This document shows positions 8,255-16,568 of a stretch of DNA of 36,018 nt, piece by piece. Numbering within the stretch: position 1 is the first letter of the stretch; every line of letters begins with the position of its first letter. The translations under genes were made by a program, and so were the position numbers. The notes under the pieces were generated by a model that worked only from the letters and a program-made list of their open reading frames with translations, ran no database searches and was not told the origin of the DNA. The DNA comes from Bryobacteraceae bacterium (GTDB taxonomy: Bacteria; Acidobacteriota; Terriglobia; Bryobacterales; Bryobacteraceae), in NCBI GenBank assembly GCA_030039005.1, contig JASHQT010000430.1:1-36018 (forward strand). The letters run 5' to 3'.

Positions 8255-11200
8255 ATGCGCGTTGCCAACACGCTACGATGGGCCGCCGGCTTGGCGGCCT
8301 TTTTTATTTTTGCCCCGCTTGCCCAACCCGCGGCGCGGCAGGTTCTCCCCGGACACGTACCGGCGGCGGTGGCGGAATCCCGATCCGCGGGCCGCATGCC
8401 GGCTGGAATGAAAATTCAGTTGGCGATGGGACTGCCGCTCCGCGACCAGCAGCAGCTTGAAGATCTGCTCCAGCGAATCACCGACCCAGCGAGTCCCGAG
8501 TATCGCCAGTACCTGACCCCGGCTGAGTTTGCCGAGCGCTTCGGACCCTCCGAGGAGGATTATCAAGCGCTCGAGGCGTATGTGCAGGCCAACGGATTCA
8601 CCATCACGGCGACACATCCAAACCGCACCATCCTGGATGTCACCGGAACCGTGGCGGCGATTGAGAATACTTTTCAAGTCGAGATGCGCTACTGGGACCA
8701 TCCCACGCGCGGCACATTCTTTGCGCCGGATCGCGAGCCATCGGTGGATGCCGCGGTTACGCTTCTGGATATCAGCGGTCTGGATAACTTCACCATCCCG
8801 CGACCCATGAATCTTCAGTCAAAGCCGCTTACCGAGGCCACCCCACTGACCACCGGCTCGGGACCGGGAGGACTGTTCATCGGCGGCGACTTCAGAGACG
8901 CCTATGCTCCGGGCGTAACGCTGAACGGCGCCGGCCAGACGGTCGGCCTGTTCGAGCTGGATGGATTTTATGCCGCGGACGTCGCGGCGAATTTCCAGCA
9001 GGCGGGCTTGACTCCCGTGCCCGTCCAGACGGTGCTCCTGGACGGTTTTAGCGGCCAACCGGGGAGCGGCAACGTCGAAGTGACTCTGGACATCATGATG
9101 GCGTCGTACATGGCGCCGGGGGTATCGAAGATCATCGTCTACGAGGGCACGAACCCGGATGACGTACTCAACCGCATGGCCACGGATAATCTCGCGCACC
9201 AGTTGAGCTCCTCCTGGGGCTGGAGTCCCACCGATGCGCTGACCGAACAGGCCTTCGAACAAATGATCGCCCAGGGCCAATCCCTGTTCCAGGCTTCGGG
9301 CGACGACGGCGCGTATCATGGCGGCGTCATGCCGCCGTCCGACGATCCCCATCTCACGGTAGTGGGCGGCACCAGCCTGACCACGACCGGTCCGGGCGGA
9401 ACATGGGTATCCGAGAGCGCCTGGTCCTACTCGGGCGGAGGGGTCAGCACCGTGTGGCCGATCCCCAGCTACCAACCGCCGGCTACCATGGCGGCGGCCG
9501 GAGGGTCGAGCACGATGCGCAACATACCCGATGTCGCGCTCATTGCCGACGTCCAGATTTTCCTGATCTGCAATAATGGGCAATGGATTGAAGTGGGCGG
9601 CACCAGCGCCGCCGCGCCTTTGTGGGCCGGCTTCACCGCGCTCGCCAATCAGCAGGCGGCGGCGAACAACAAGCCCGTAGCCGGATTCCTGAATCCCACG
9701 CTCTACTCCATCGGAGCGGGCGCCAACTACGGCGGCGATTTGCACGACATCGTTACGGGCTCTAACGGCTTCCCTGCTCTGCCGGGTTACGATCTGGCCA
9801 CCGGATGGGGCACACCCGCCGGCCAGGCGCTCATTAACAGCCTGACCTCCACGTCCAACTCACCGGGCTTCAGCCTGTCGGCGTCCGCCTCGACGCTCAG
9901 CGTCGCGCCGGGCGCGAGCGCGACCAGCACCCTCATCATCAGCCCGCAGCAGGGTTTTAGCGGCGCCGTGAATCTGAGCGTTTCGGGATTACCCGCGGGA
10001 GTGACCGCGTCGTTCAGTCCGGCGAGCGCGACCACCTCCAGTGTTCTGACGGTGGTGGCAAGCAGCTCCGCGGCGGCGTCCACTTCAACTCTGACGGTCA
10101 CGGGTACGTCTGGAAGCCTTACCAACACGGCGCGGATATCGCTCACCATCGCGGCAACTCCTTCGTTCACTCTCTCGGCGGCTCCGGCGAGTCTCAATCT
10201 CGCGCGCGGAAGCTTAGCGACGAGCAGCATCGTGATCACTCCGCAGAATGGGTTCCAGGGGAAGGTGACGCTCTCAGCTTCGGGCCTTCCGAGCGGGGTT
10301 ACCGCGAGTTTCAGTACGGTGGGCTCCAATTCGACCAGCACCCTCACGCTCACGGCGTCGAACTCGGCGGCTATCGGCGCTGCCACGGTTACGATCACCG
10401 GCACGTCCGGGAACCTAAGCAGCACCGCCAATGTGTCGCTGACAGTCGGCGCCGCGCCCACGCCTGGCTTCAGCATCGCAGCGTCGCCCGCGAGCCTCAA
10501 CATAACGGAAGGCGCGAGCGGCGCGAGCACAATTACGGTGACACCGCAGAACGGCTTCACGGCGGCTGTGAGCTTTTCGATCGCCGGCTTGCCAACGGGT
10601 GTGACGGCGACGTTCAGTCTGGCATCGAGTACCCGAAGCAGCACGCTCACCGTCAAGGCGTCGGCGAATGCGTCGCCGGGCAGTGCGACGCTCACGGTCA
10701 CCGGCATCTCGGGCGCGCTCACCAGCACAGCTACGATTGCGATCACGGTGGTGGCTGCGCCCAGCTTCACTCTTTCGGCGACCCCGGCGGCGCTGAGTCT
10801 GACAGCGGGGACGAGCGGATCGAGTTCCATCGCGATCAGTCCGCAGAACGGATTCAACGGGTCGGTGAAACTGGCCGCGTCCGGCCTTCCTTCGGGAGTC
10901 ACGGCGAGTTTCAGCCCGGCGACGGCAACGGGCTCCAGCACGGTGACATTTACCGCAAGCACTTCGGCCGCCGCGGGCAATGCCACGGCGACCATTACGG
11001 GGACATCCGGTACGTTGAGCGCCAGCACGTCGATTGCGCTCAGCATTGCCAAGCCGCCTTCTTTCACGTTGTCGCTTTCCCCCACGTCCCTGAGCCTCGC
11101 GCAAGGCGCTTCCGGGACCACAACGCTGACCCTAACGCCGCAGAACGGATTCAATAGCCCGGTTTTGCTGGGCGTTTCCGGGCTGCCGATTGGGGTGACG

Positions 11201-11956
11201 CCATCCTTTACTGCGAGTTCGGCGACCGTCGGCACTTTGACCCTTGCGGCGGTGGCGGTGGCGGCAGTGGGATCGTCCACGGTAACGATTACTGCAAAAG
11301 CCGGCACCTTGAGCCAAGCCGTCACGCTGGCCCTGAAGATCACTGCTGCAAGCGGAACCGGTGGGAGCGTCAGCCTGGCGTCCGCTTACAATGTGATGGG
11401 TGCGGTGACCGATGGCGCGCAGTTTCTGAGCTCCAGCGGCCTGGATGGCGGCGGGCGCGCCTATTCGGCCAGCCTGCTTGGAACGGTTCAGACGGCTGGC
11501 GGAGTAGCTTACAATTTCGGTCCAGCCAACGCGCCGGGTGCGGTCAGCGGCGGGACCATCGCACTGCCCTCTGGCAAGTACTCGAGTCTCTTGTTGCTGG
11601 CCGCCGGAGTGAATGGCAATCAAGTTTCGCAGAAATTTGTCGTGACCTATACCGACGGTTCCACCAGCTCGTTCACCCAAAGTCTAAGCGACTGGTGTAC
11701 GCCGCAAAATTACAATGGCGAATCGAATGCCGTCTCCATGCCCTACCGCGATCTGAGCAATGGAACGCGCGACACGCGAACCGTCATGTTGTACAGCTAT
11801 ACGCTGAATCTATCGTCCAGTAAGACCGTTCGGTCCTTGACGCTTCCCAGTAATCGTAACGTGGTGGTCATGGCGATCACGCTCAACAGTGCGACCGCGG
11901 CGGACGCTCCCGGCGGCTCCTACACATTCGCGATGCGCCCTGAACGCCACATATAG
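8255..11956 (+). CDS. Secreted sedolisin (S53) serine-carboxyl peptidase with five C-terminal Ig-like repeats
   Basis: This 1233-residue exported endopeptidase is probably active at acid pH, as S53 enzymes are. A signal peptide (about 1-24) is followed by a pro-kumamolisin activation domain (about 30-190; FGPSEEDYQALEAYV, TFQVEMRYWDHP). The catalytic domain (about 195-530) has E275 and D279 (NVEVTLDIMM), oxyanion D350 (FQASGDDGAY), S451 (GGTSAAAPLW) and calcium-site residues near D498 and D513. Five tandem domains of 99-101 residues start at about 538, 637, 738, 837 and 936, each carrying SPQNGF-like and SGLPSGVTASF-like signatures. A final unrelated beta-rich domain of about 195 residues contains YTDGSTSSFTQSLSDW and LTLPSNRNVVVMAITLN. 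The repeats probably act as spacers or substrate-binding modules. Shine-Dalgarno AAAGGAAG supports the start. Family assignment is firm; target proteins are unknown. Confidence 0.94.
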   Translation: MRVANTLRWAAGLAAFFIFAPLAQPAARQVLPGHVPAAVAESRSAGRMPAGMKIQLAMGLPLRDQQQLEDLLQRITDPASPEYRQYLTPAEFAERFGPSEEDYQALEAYVQANGFTITATHPNRTILDVTGTVAAIENTFQVEMRYWDHPTRGTFFAPDREPSVDAAVTLLDISGLDNFTIPRPMNLQSKPLTEATPLTTGSGPGGLFIGGDFRDAYAPGVTLNGAGQTVGLFELDGFYAADVAANFQQAGLTPVPVQTVLLDGFSGQPGSGNVEVTLDIMMASYMAPGVSKIIVYEGTNPDDVLNRMATDNLAHQLSSSWGWSPTDALTEQAFEQMIAQGQSLFQASGDDGAYHGGVMPPSDDPHLTVVGGTSLTTTGPGGTWVSESAWSYSGGGVSTVWPIPSYQPPATMAAAGGSSTMRNIPDVALIADVQIFLICNNGQWIEVGGTSAAAPLWAGFTALANQQAAANNKPVAGFLNPTLYSIGAGANYGGDLHDIVTGSNGFPALPGYDLATGWGTPAGQALINSLTSTSNSPGFSLSASASTLSVAPGASATSTLIISPQQGFSGAVNLSVSGLPAGVTASFSPASATTSSVLTVVASSSAAASTSTLTVTGTSGSLTNTARISLTIAATPSFTLSAAPASLNLARGSLATSSIVITPQNGFQGKVTLSASGLPSGVTASFSTVGSNSTSTLTLTASNSAAIGAATVTITGTSGNLSSTANVSLTVGAAPTPGFSIAASPASLNITEGASGASTITVTPQNGFTAAVSFSIAGLPTGVTATFSLASSTRSSTLTVKASANASPGSATLTVTGISGALTSTATIAITVVAAPSFTLSATPAALSLTAGTSGSSSIAISPQNGFNGSVKLAASGLPSGVTASFSPATATGSSTVTFTASTSAAAGNATATITGTSGTLSASTSIALSIAKPPSFTLSLSPTSLSLAQGASGTTTLTLTPQNGFNSPVLLGVSGLPIGVTPSFTASSATVGTLTLAAVAVAAVGSSTVTITAKAGTLSQAVTLALKITAASGTGGSVSLASAYNVMGAVTDGAQFLSSSGLDGGGRAYSASLLGTVQTAGGVAYNFGPANAPGAVSGGTIALPSGKYSSLLLLAAGVNGNQVSQKFVVTYTDGSTSSFTQSLSDWCTPQNYNGESNAVSMPYRDLSNGTRDTRTVMLYSYTLNLSSSKTVRSLTLPSNRNVVVMAITLNSATAADAPGGSYTFAMRPERHI
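9866..11356 (+). repeat. Five in-frame tandem repeats of about 297-303 bp inside the sedolisin gene
   Basis: Units begin at about 9866, 10163, 10466, 10763 and 11060. Each encodes a domain with the plan xFxLSxxPxxLxLxxG, SPQNGF, SGLPxGVTASF, TVTxTGTSGxLxxT. Unit lengths of 99 or 101 codons keep the frame. The units differ at many positions, so the duplication is old. Confidence 0.9.
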
Positions 11957-11972
11957 TCCGCCACATGTAGTC
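11945..11972. repeat. Two tandem 14-bp units spanning the sedolisin stop codon
   Basis: CGCCACATATAGTC is followed directly by CGCCACATGTAGTC, one mismatch apart. The first unit contains the TAG stop of the peptidase gene. Probably a simple slippage duplication. Confidence 0.6.
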
Positions 11973-11992
11973 TGCCCCACAAGTGCGCAATT

Positions 11993-12035
11993 TCACCCAC
12001 TGACCGTGGCGTTTGCCCGCTACCACCGTGGGTGA
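11993..12035. other. Inverted repeat between the sedolisin and cytochrome genes
   Basis: TCACCCAC (11993-12000) is the exact complement of GTGGGTGA (12028-12035), with a 27-base loop that is itself partly self-complementary. It lies 36-80 bases before the cytochrome start. It might be an RNA hairpin (weak terminator with no U run) or a protein site. Confidence 0.3.
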
Positions 12036-12071
12036 GCTTGCGCTTGCTCGCCTGTTTCCTGTTGTAGCCAG

Positions 12072-13607
12072 ATGGCAGCGAACGTGCCCCAACCCGAACT
12101 CGAGGCTATGGCAACTTCAGGCGACACGCCGCCGTCTTCCCGCAACCGTTTGGCCCCGTTGATCTATTTGTCGAACAATTGGATCAGCCTGGTGGGCATC
12201 ATCGTCGTCACCACCGCGACCGTTTTTTGGCTTTTTTTGTTGCCTTTTTCTTTGCGCGGTGAGATTACGCACCCATACATCGGAATCCTGATCTTCCTAC
12301 TCCTGCCCGCCACGTTCATTCTAGGGCTGATTTTGATTCCAGCCGGAATCTGGTACCGCCGGCGTAACGATCGCGTGCGGGGACTCGCGCCGCCTAGCTT
12401 TCCAGAGATCAACTGGCAAAATCATGACTTCCGCCGTTTGGTGCTGTTTATTGCCGTGACGACATTCCTGAACCTGGTGATCGCGAGCCAGCTTGCCTAT
12501 GGCGCAGTCACTTATATGGATTCGACGTCGTTCTGCGGGCTAACCTGCCACCGCGTGATGATGCCGGAATACGTCAGCCACGAAAACTCCTCACACGCCC
12601 GCGTGGATTGCGCAGCGTGCCACATCGGGGCCGGCGCTTCATGGTTCGTGCGCAGCAAGCTCTCCGGCACCAGCCAGGTTTTCTATACCCTGTTCAATAC
12701 CTATCCTCGGCCGATCCCCAGTCCAGTGGAGAATCTGCGGCCGGCGCGAGAAACCTGCGAACAATGTCACTGGCCCCAGCGCTTCACGGGCGATAAGGTA
12801 ATGGTGCACACGGCGTACGCCTCGGACGAGCAGAACTCCGCCACCACCACGGTGCTGCTCATGAAAGTGGGTGGCCGGGCGTGGAACGGGACGGTGGGGA
12901 TCCATGGCGCTCACCTGGCCGCCAACACTAGTATTACCTATGTCGCTACCGACACCCAGCGGCAGACCATCGCGCAGGTGATCTACACCGAAGCGAACGG
13001 GAAGCAGACAGTGTTCAACGACACTACTTCAAAGGTCTCGCCGGATGAGCTGACGCGCGGCGAGCATCGCACCATGGATTGCGTGGACTGCCATAACCGG
13101 CCCACGCACACCTTTCAACTGCCGGACCGGGCGCTGGACGACGCCATGAGTTCGGGCAACATCAGCCCCGCGTTGCCGTTCATCAAGAAGCAGGCACTGG
13201 CGGTGCTGAAGCAGAATTATCCGGACCAGGACACGGCGCGGCGTAAGATCCGCGACGCGCTCGATGATTTCTATCGCGGCAAATATCCGGACCTATACGC
13301 GCACGGCCGCGACAAAGTGTACTACGCGATCGCCGCAGTCCAGGCGATATACTCTCGCAATGTTTTTCCGGACATGAAAGTCACCTGGGGTACGTATTTG
13401 AATGATCTCGGCCACATGGATTCGCCCGGATGTTTCCGTTGCCATGACGGGAACCACACCAGCGCGGGTGGGAAGACGATTCCGAATGACTGCGATACCT
13501 GTCACGAGCTGAAGGCTGTGGACGAGAAGAACCCGGCGATCCTGGCCGACTTCGGCATTGCTCCGGCCCAAAACGCAACCGGGTCCGCGGCCGCTCCGGG
13601 CCACTAG
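12072..13607 (+). CDS. NapC/NirT-like membrane multihaem cytochrome c (six haem sites)
   Basis: This is a 511-residue membrane-anchored cytochrome. Three hydrophobic helices (about 38-59, 67-94 and 122-148) precede a periplasmic part with six haem-binding sites: CGLTCH (155-160), CAACH (180-184), CEQCH (229-233), CVDCH, CFRCH and CDTCH. The first site is CX3CH rather than CX2CH. The stretch VMMPEYVSHENSSHARVDCA matches the NapC/NirT/NrfH quinol-dehydrogenase pattern, so menaquinol oxidation at the membrane is the likely role. The C-terminal part (WGTYLNDLGHMDSPGCFRCH) extends beyond classical tetrahaem NapC. No strong Shine-Dalgarno stands before 12072; an in-frame ATG at 12108 is an alternative start. 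The next two genes follow with 10 bp spacing and a 4-bp overlap, so the three probably form one electron-transfer complex. The terminal acceptor is unknown. Confidence 0.9.
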   Translation: MAANVPQPELEAMATSGDTPPSSRNRLAPLIYLSNNWISLVGIIVVTTATVFWLFLLPFSLRGEITHPYIGILIFLLLPATFILGLILIPAGIWYRRRNDRVRGLAPPSFPEINWQNHDFRRLVLFIAVTTFLNLVIASQLAYGAVTYMDSTSFCGLTCHRVMMPEYVSHENSSHARVDCAACHIGAGASWFVRSKLSGTSQVFYTLFNTYPRPIPSPVENLRPARETCEQCHWPQRFTGDKVMVHTAYASDEQNSATTTVLLMKVGGRAWNGTVGIHGAHLAANTSITYVATDTQRQTIAQVIYTEANGKQTVFNDTTSKVSPDELTRGEHRTMDCVDCHNRPTHTFQLPDRALDDAMSSGNISPALPFIKKQALAVLKQNYPDQDTARRKIRDALDDFYRGKYPDLYAHGRDKVYYAIAAVQAIYSRNVFPDMKVTWGTYLNDLGHMDSPGCFRCHDGNHTSAGGKTIPNDCDTCHELKAVDEKNPAILADFGIAPAQNATGSAAAPGH

Positions 13608-13617
13608 GAGGGTCATC

Positions 13618-14745
13618 ATGAGACTGGAGACGCTGGCCGCCACGTTGCTCCTGGCCGCTGGCGGAGTTTTCGCGCAAGCGCCGGATACCCTTTGTTTGAC
13701 TTGTCACGACGAGAAGGGCTCGCCGTTTCATACGAGCGTCCACTCGGCGCTCGGCTGCACCGGCTGCCATACCGACATCAAAGCCTTTCCGCATCCCGAG
13801 ACAGTGGCCAAGGTAAACTGCTCCGGATGCCACGCCCAAGCGGCGCAGGCTCTGGCTTCCAGCGTTCACGCCAACATTCCCGGCCAGCAAGCCTGCCAAA
13901 CCTGCCATGGCGATGCGCACGCCATCGTGCCGGTGAAAGACCCCAAGTCCACGGTCTATCCCGCGAATCTGCCGCGGACGTGCGGGGCATGCCACGGCGA
14001 CAAGAAATTCGCCCAGCAGCACGGGTTGCCCGAAGTCTATTCCCAGTACATGGACTCCATCCACGGCTTCGCGCTCACCAAGGACGGGCTGCTGGTGGCC
14101 GCCACCTGCTCGAGCTGCCACGGCGCGCACGATATTCTTGCCCCCGGCAATCCCAAGAGCCGCACCTACCGCGCGAACATTCCCGCTACGTGCGGATCGT
14201 GTCATGAAGGCATCGATGACCAATATTTCTCCGGCGTTCACGGCAAGGCTCTGCAAGCCGGCAATGCACAAGCTCCGGTGTGCACTGATTGCCACACCGC
14301 GCACCAGATCGGCAATGTCCGCGAAGCGTCGTTCCAGATGAAGACCAGTGCGACGTGCGGCAATTGCCATCGGGAAAAGTATGGGACGTATCACGACAGC
14401 TTGCATGCGCAGGTTTCGGCCTTGGGCTACATCGACACGGCGCATTGTTGGGATTGCCACCGCGCGCACGACATCCTGCCCCCGTCCGATCCCAAATCGA
14501 GCGTGGCGCAAGCCAACCTGGTCCAGACCTGCGGGCAGTGCCATACTGGCGCCACTTTAAGTTTCGTGAGCTATGCCCCGCATGCCGATTCGCACGACGG
14601 GCGTAAGTTTCCGATGCTGCACGCATCCTGGATCTTCATGAACCTGCTGCTGGCCAGCCTGTTGGGATTTTTCGCCATCCATTCCGTGCTGTGGTTCATT
14701 CGATCGAAAGCGGAAGGAACCGGCGGTTCCGGGAGGAATTCATGA
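13618..14745 (+). CDS. Periplasmic 11-haem cytochrome c with C-terminal membrane anchor
   Basis: This 375-residue exported protein has a signal peptide (cleavage likely after VFAQA or nearby), eleven CX2CH motifs (CLTCH, CTGCH, CSGCH, CQTCH, CGACH, CSSCH, CGSCH, CTDCH, CGNCH, CWDCH, CGQCH) and one C-terminal membrane helix (IFMNLLLASLLGFFAIHSV). One haem per 34 residues is very dense. Many additional His residues (for instance SIHGF, SLHAQ, SVHAN) are likely distal ligands for bis-His haems, as in octahaem and decahaem families. The start at 13618 is chosen over the upstream in-frame ATG at 13558 because AGGAGG lies just before it and the signal peptide begins there. Its stop overlaps the start of the b-type cytochrome gene (ATGA). 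It would take electrons from the membrane subunits and pass them into the periplasm. Confidence 0.93.
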   Translation: MRLETLAATLLLAAGGVFAQAPDTLCLTCHDEKGSPFHTSVHSALGCTGCHTDIKAFPHPETVAKVNCSGCHAQAAQALASSVHANIPGQQACQTCHGDAHAIVPVKDPKSTVYPANLPRTCGACHGDKKFAQQHGLPEVYSQYMDSIHGFALTKDGLLVAATCSSCHGAHDILAPGNPKSRTYRANIPATCGSCHEGIDDQYFSGVHGKALQAGNAQAPVCTDCHTAHQIGNVREASFQMKTSATCGNCHREKYGTYHDSLHAQVSALGYIDTAHCWDCHRAHDILPPSDPKSSVAQANLVQTCGQCHTGATLSFVSYAPHADSHDGRKFPMLHASWIFMNLLLASLLGFFAIHSVLWFIRSKAEGTGGSGRNS

Positions 14746-15590
14746 GCACCACTGCCGCAACGAACATCGGAGCCGGGGAGCGCTACTACACGCGCTTCAC
14801 GCCCGGACAGCGGCTGTTGCACGCCGTTTTGGTGGTCACTTTTCTCGGTTTGGCCGCCACCGGGCTGCCGCTGCGCTTCAGCAGCGCGGCCTGGAGCGTG
14901 GTGTTCGCCAACGCGGTGGGAGGGTTTTCGGCCATTCTGTTTTTCCATAAGTTCTGCGCCGTAATCCTGACTATCGATTTCCTGATCCATGTCGCCGACG
15001 TGGGGTACCGGATCGCGGTGAAGAAGCAATGGTCGCTGCTGTGGGGAACCAACTCGATGGTGCCCAATCTCAAGGACCTCAAGGATTTGTTGGGCCAATT
15101 GCGCTGGTTTTTCTTTCTCGGCCCTAAGCCTAAGTTCGATCGCTTCACATATTGGCAGAAGCTCGACTACTGGGGCGTCTTCTGGGGCATGGCGATCATC
15201 GGGATCTCCGGCTACGCCATGTGGTTCTCGCGCGCCTTCGCGCACATCGTGCCCGGCTCCTGGCTGAACGTCGCCATCTTGATCCACGGCGAGGAGGCGC
15301 TGCTCGCGGTGGGTTACATCTTCGTGGTGCACTTCTTCAACGAACACCTGCGGCCGAACAATTTCCCGATGGACATTACGATTTTCACTGGCAGCCAAAG
15401 CGAAGAAGAGTTCCGCGAGCGGCATCCGGAAGAGTACGCCCGCGCCGCGGGTCTCGGCCAACTGGCCGGAAGGCGCACGGAGGCTCCGCCGGCCTGGGCG
15501 GTGAGAACTTCGCGCTGGCTGGGCGGTGCCGCGGTGGTGATCGGGTTGGTGCTGATTGTGCTTACTGCAGAGGCGTTCTTAAGAGAGTAA
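14742..15590 (+). CDS. b-type cytochrome membrane subunit (formate dehydrogenase gamma/cytochrome b561-like)
   Basis: This is a 282-residue integral membrane protein with four main helices (about 26-43, 62-90, 143-163, 176-200) and a C-terminal helix (about 258-278). Histidines in or beside helices, H27, H69, H83, H182, H197 and H202, fit the ligand plan of di-haem b cytochromes of the FdnI/HydC type. The segments FFHKFCAVILTIDFLIHV and LIHGEEALLAVGYIFVVHFF are typical. It probably exchanges electrons between quinone and the 11-haem protein. The start ATG at 14742 has GGGAGGAA before it and overlaps the upstream stop by four bases; a longer frame from 14691 lies inside the preceding gene and is not needed. 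The gene ends five bases from the convergent trxB stop. Confidence 0.92.
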   Translation: MSTTAATNIGAGERYYTRFTPGQRLLHAVLVVTFLGLAATGLPLRFSSAAWSVVFANAVGGFSAILFFHKFCAVILTIDFLIHVADVGYRIAVKKQWSLLWGTNSMVPNLKDLKDLLGQLRWFFFLGPKPKFDRFTYWQKLDYWGVFWGMAIIGISGYAMWFSRAFAHIVPGSWLNVAILIHGEEALLAVGYIFVVHFFNEHLRPNNFPMDITIFTGSQSEEEFRERHPEEYARAAGLGQLAGRRTEAPPAWAVRTSRWLGGAAVVIGLVLIVLTAEAFLRE

Positions 15591-15595
15591 ACGGA

Positions 15596-16519
15596 TTAGT
15601 GCCCTTCGGCTTCGAGGTAACGCTCCACTTCAATAGCCGCCATGCAGCCCGCGCCCGCGGCCGTGATGGCCTGGCGGTACGTCCGGTCCTGGACGTCGCC
15701 CGCATGAAAAGCACCCTTAACGCTGGTACGCGCCCCGCCGTGCGAGACGATGTAGCCGTCGGGATCGAGATCGATTTGCCCCGCGAACGGCGCTGTGTTG
15801 GGAATGTGGCCAATCGCTACAAAAAAGCCGTCCACATCGCGCTCCCACACTTCGTCGGTCACTAAATTCCGCAGCTTCACGCCCGTCACCAGGTGCTGGT
15901 TGGCGTCATAGACGTCTTCCACCACGGTGTTGGTCAACATCTTGATCTTGGGATTGCCTTTAGCCCGTTCGAGCATGATCTTGGAGGCGCGGAAGTTGTC
16001 GCGGCGGTGTACCAGCGCCACTTCTTCGCCAAAGCGGGTGAGGAAATTGGCTTCTTCCATGGCCGAGTCGCCGCCGCCCACCACCATGATTTTCTTGCCG
16101 CGATAAAAGAATCCATCGCAGGTGGCGCAGCTCGAGACGCCGTGGCCGATCAGCTTCTGTTCATTGGGCAGATTGAGCCAGCGCGCCGAGGCGCCCGAGG
16201 CGATGATCAGGGTGCGGGTTTCCAGCCACTCGTGATCCACTTTCAGCCGAAACGGGCGCTTGGAAAGATCGGCCTCGATCAACGTTCCGTGCAGGTATTC
16301 GGCGCCGAAATGCTCGGCCTGCTTCTTGATGTTCTCCACCAGGACCGGGCCGTCGATGCCTTCGGGAAATCCTGGGAAATTCTCCACCAGCGTGGTGAGG
16401 GAGAGCTGGCCGCCTGGCTCGTGTCCAGCGACGACAAGGGGCTTCAGGTTAGCGCGCGCCGTATAAATGGCCGCGGTGTTTCCCGCGCAGCCGGAGCCGA
16501 CAATGATCACGTTGTGCAT
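15596..16519 (-). CDS. trxB: Thioredoxin reductase
   Basis: This NADPH-dependent FAD flavoenzyme keeps thioredoxin reduced in the cytoplasm. It has 307 residues, the standard length. An FAD dinucleotide fold lies at the N-terminus (IIVGSGCAGNTAA), the redox pair is C131/C134 in SSCATCDGFF, the NADPH fold is VVGGGDSAMEEA with HRRDNFRAS, and a C-terminal FAD motif GAFHAGDVQDRTYRQAITAAG completes it. The glycine motif reads GSGCAG where most TrxB have GSGPAG, placing an extra cysteine (C11) by the FAD. The gene lies 49 bp after feoB on the same strand and may be the last gene of a feoA-feoB-trxB transcript. It converges on the cytochrome b gene with five bases between stops, and no terminator is visible there. 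Confidence 0.96.
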   Translation of the reverse strand: MHNVIIVGSGCAGNTAAIYTARANLKPLVVAGHEPGGQLSLTTLVENFPGFPEGIDGPVLVENIKKQAEHFGAEYLHGTLIEADLSKRPFRLKVDHEWLETRTLIIASGASARWLNLPNEQKLIGHGVSSCATCDGFFYRGKKIMVVGGGDSAMEEANFLTRFGEEVALVHRRDNFRASKIMLERAKGNPKIKMLTNTVVEDVYDANQHLVTGVKLRNLVTDEVWERDVDGFFVAIGHIPNTAPFAGQIDLDPDGYIVSHGGARTSVKGAFHAGDVQDRTYRQAITAAGAGCMAAIEVERYLEAEGH

Positions 16520-16568
16520 TGTTCTATGAGCAAAGTTTTATGCTAACAGACGATGAGATGCGGAGACG

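Noticed and set aside
9787..11343. 518-residue open frame on the minus strand opposite the sedolisin repeats
   Set aside because: It is antisense to five in-frame tandem repeats with biased codons, which leaves the opposite frame free of stops. The plus-strand gene has clear catalytic residues and a signal peptide; the antisense product shows no recognisable domain.
11993..12035. Inverted repeat considered as a strong terminator of the sedolisin gene
   Set aside because: The loop is 27 bases and there is no T run, so it is recorded only as an inverted repeat.
13381..14544. 387-residue minus-strand frame opposite the cytochrome genes
   Set aside because: It overlaps two well-supported multihaem genes and has no coherent domain.
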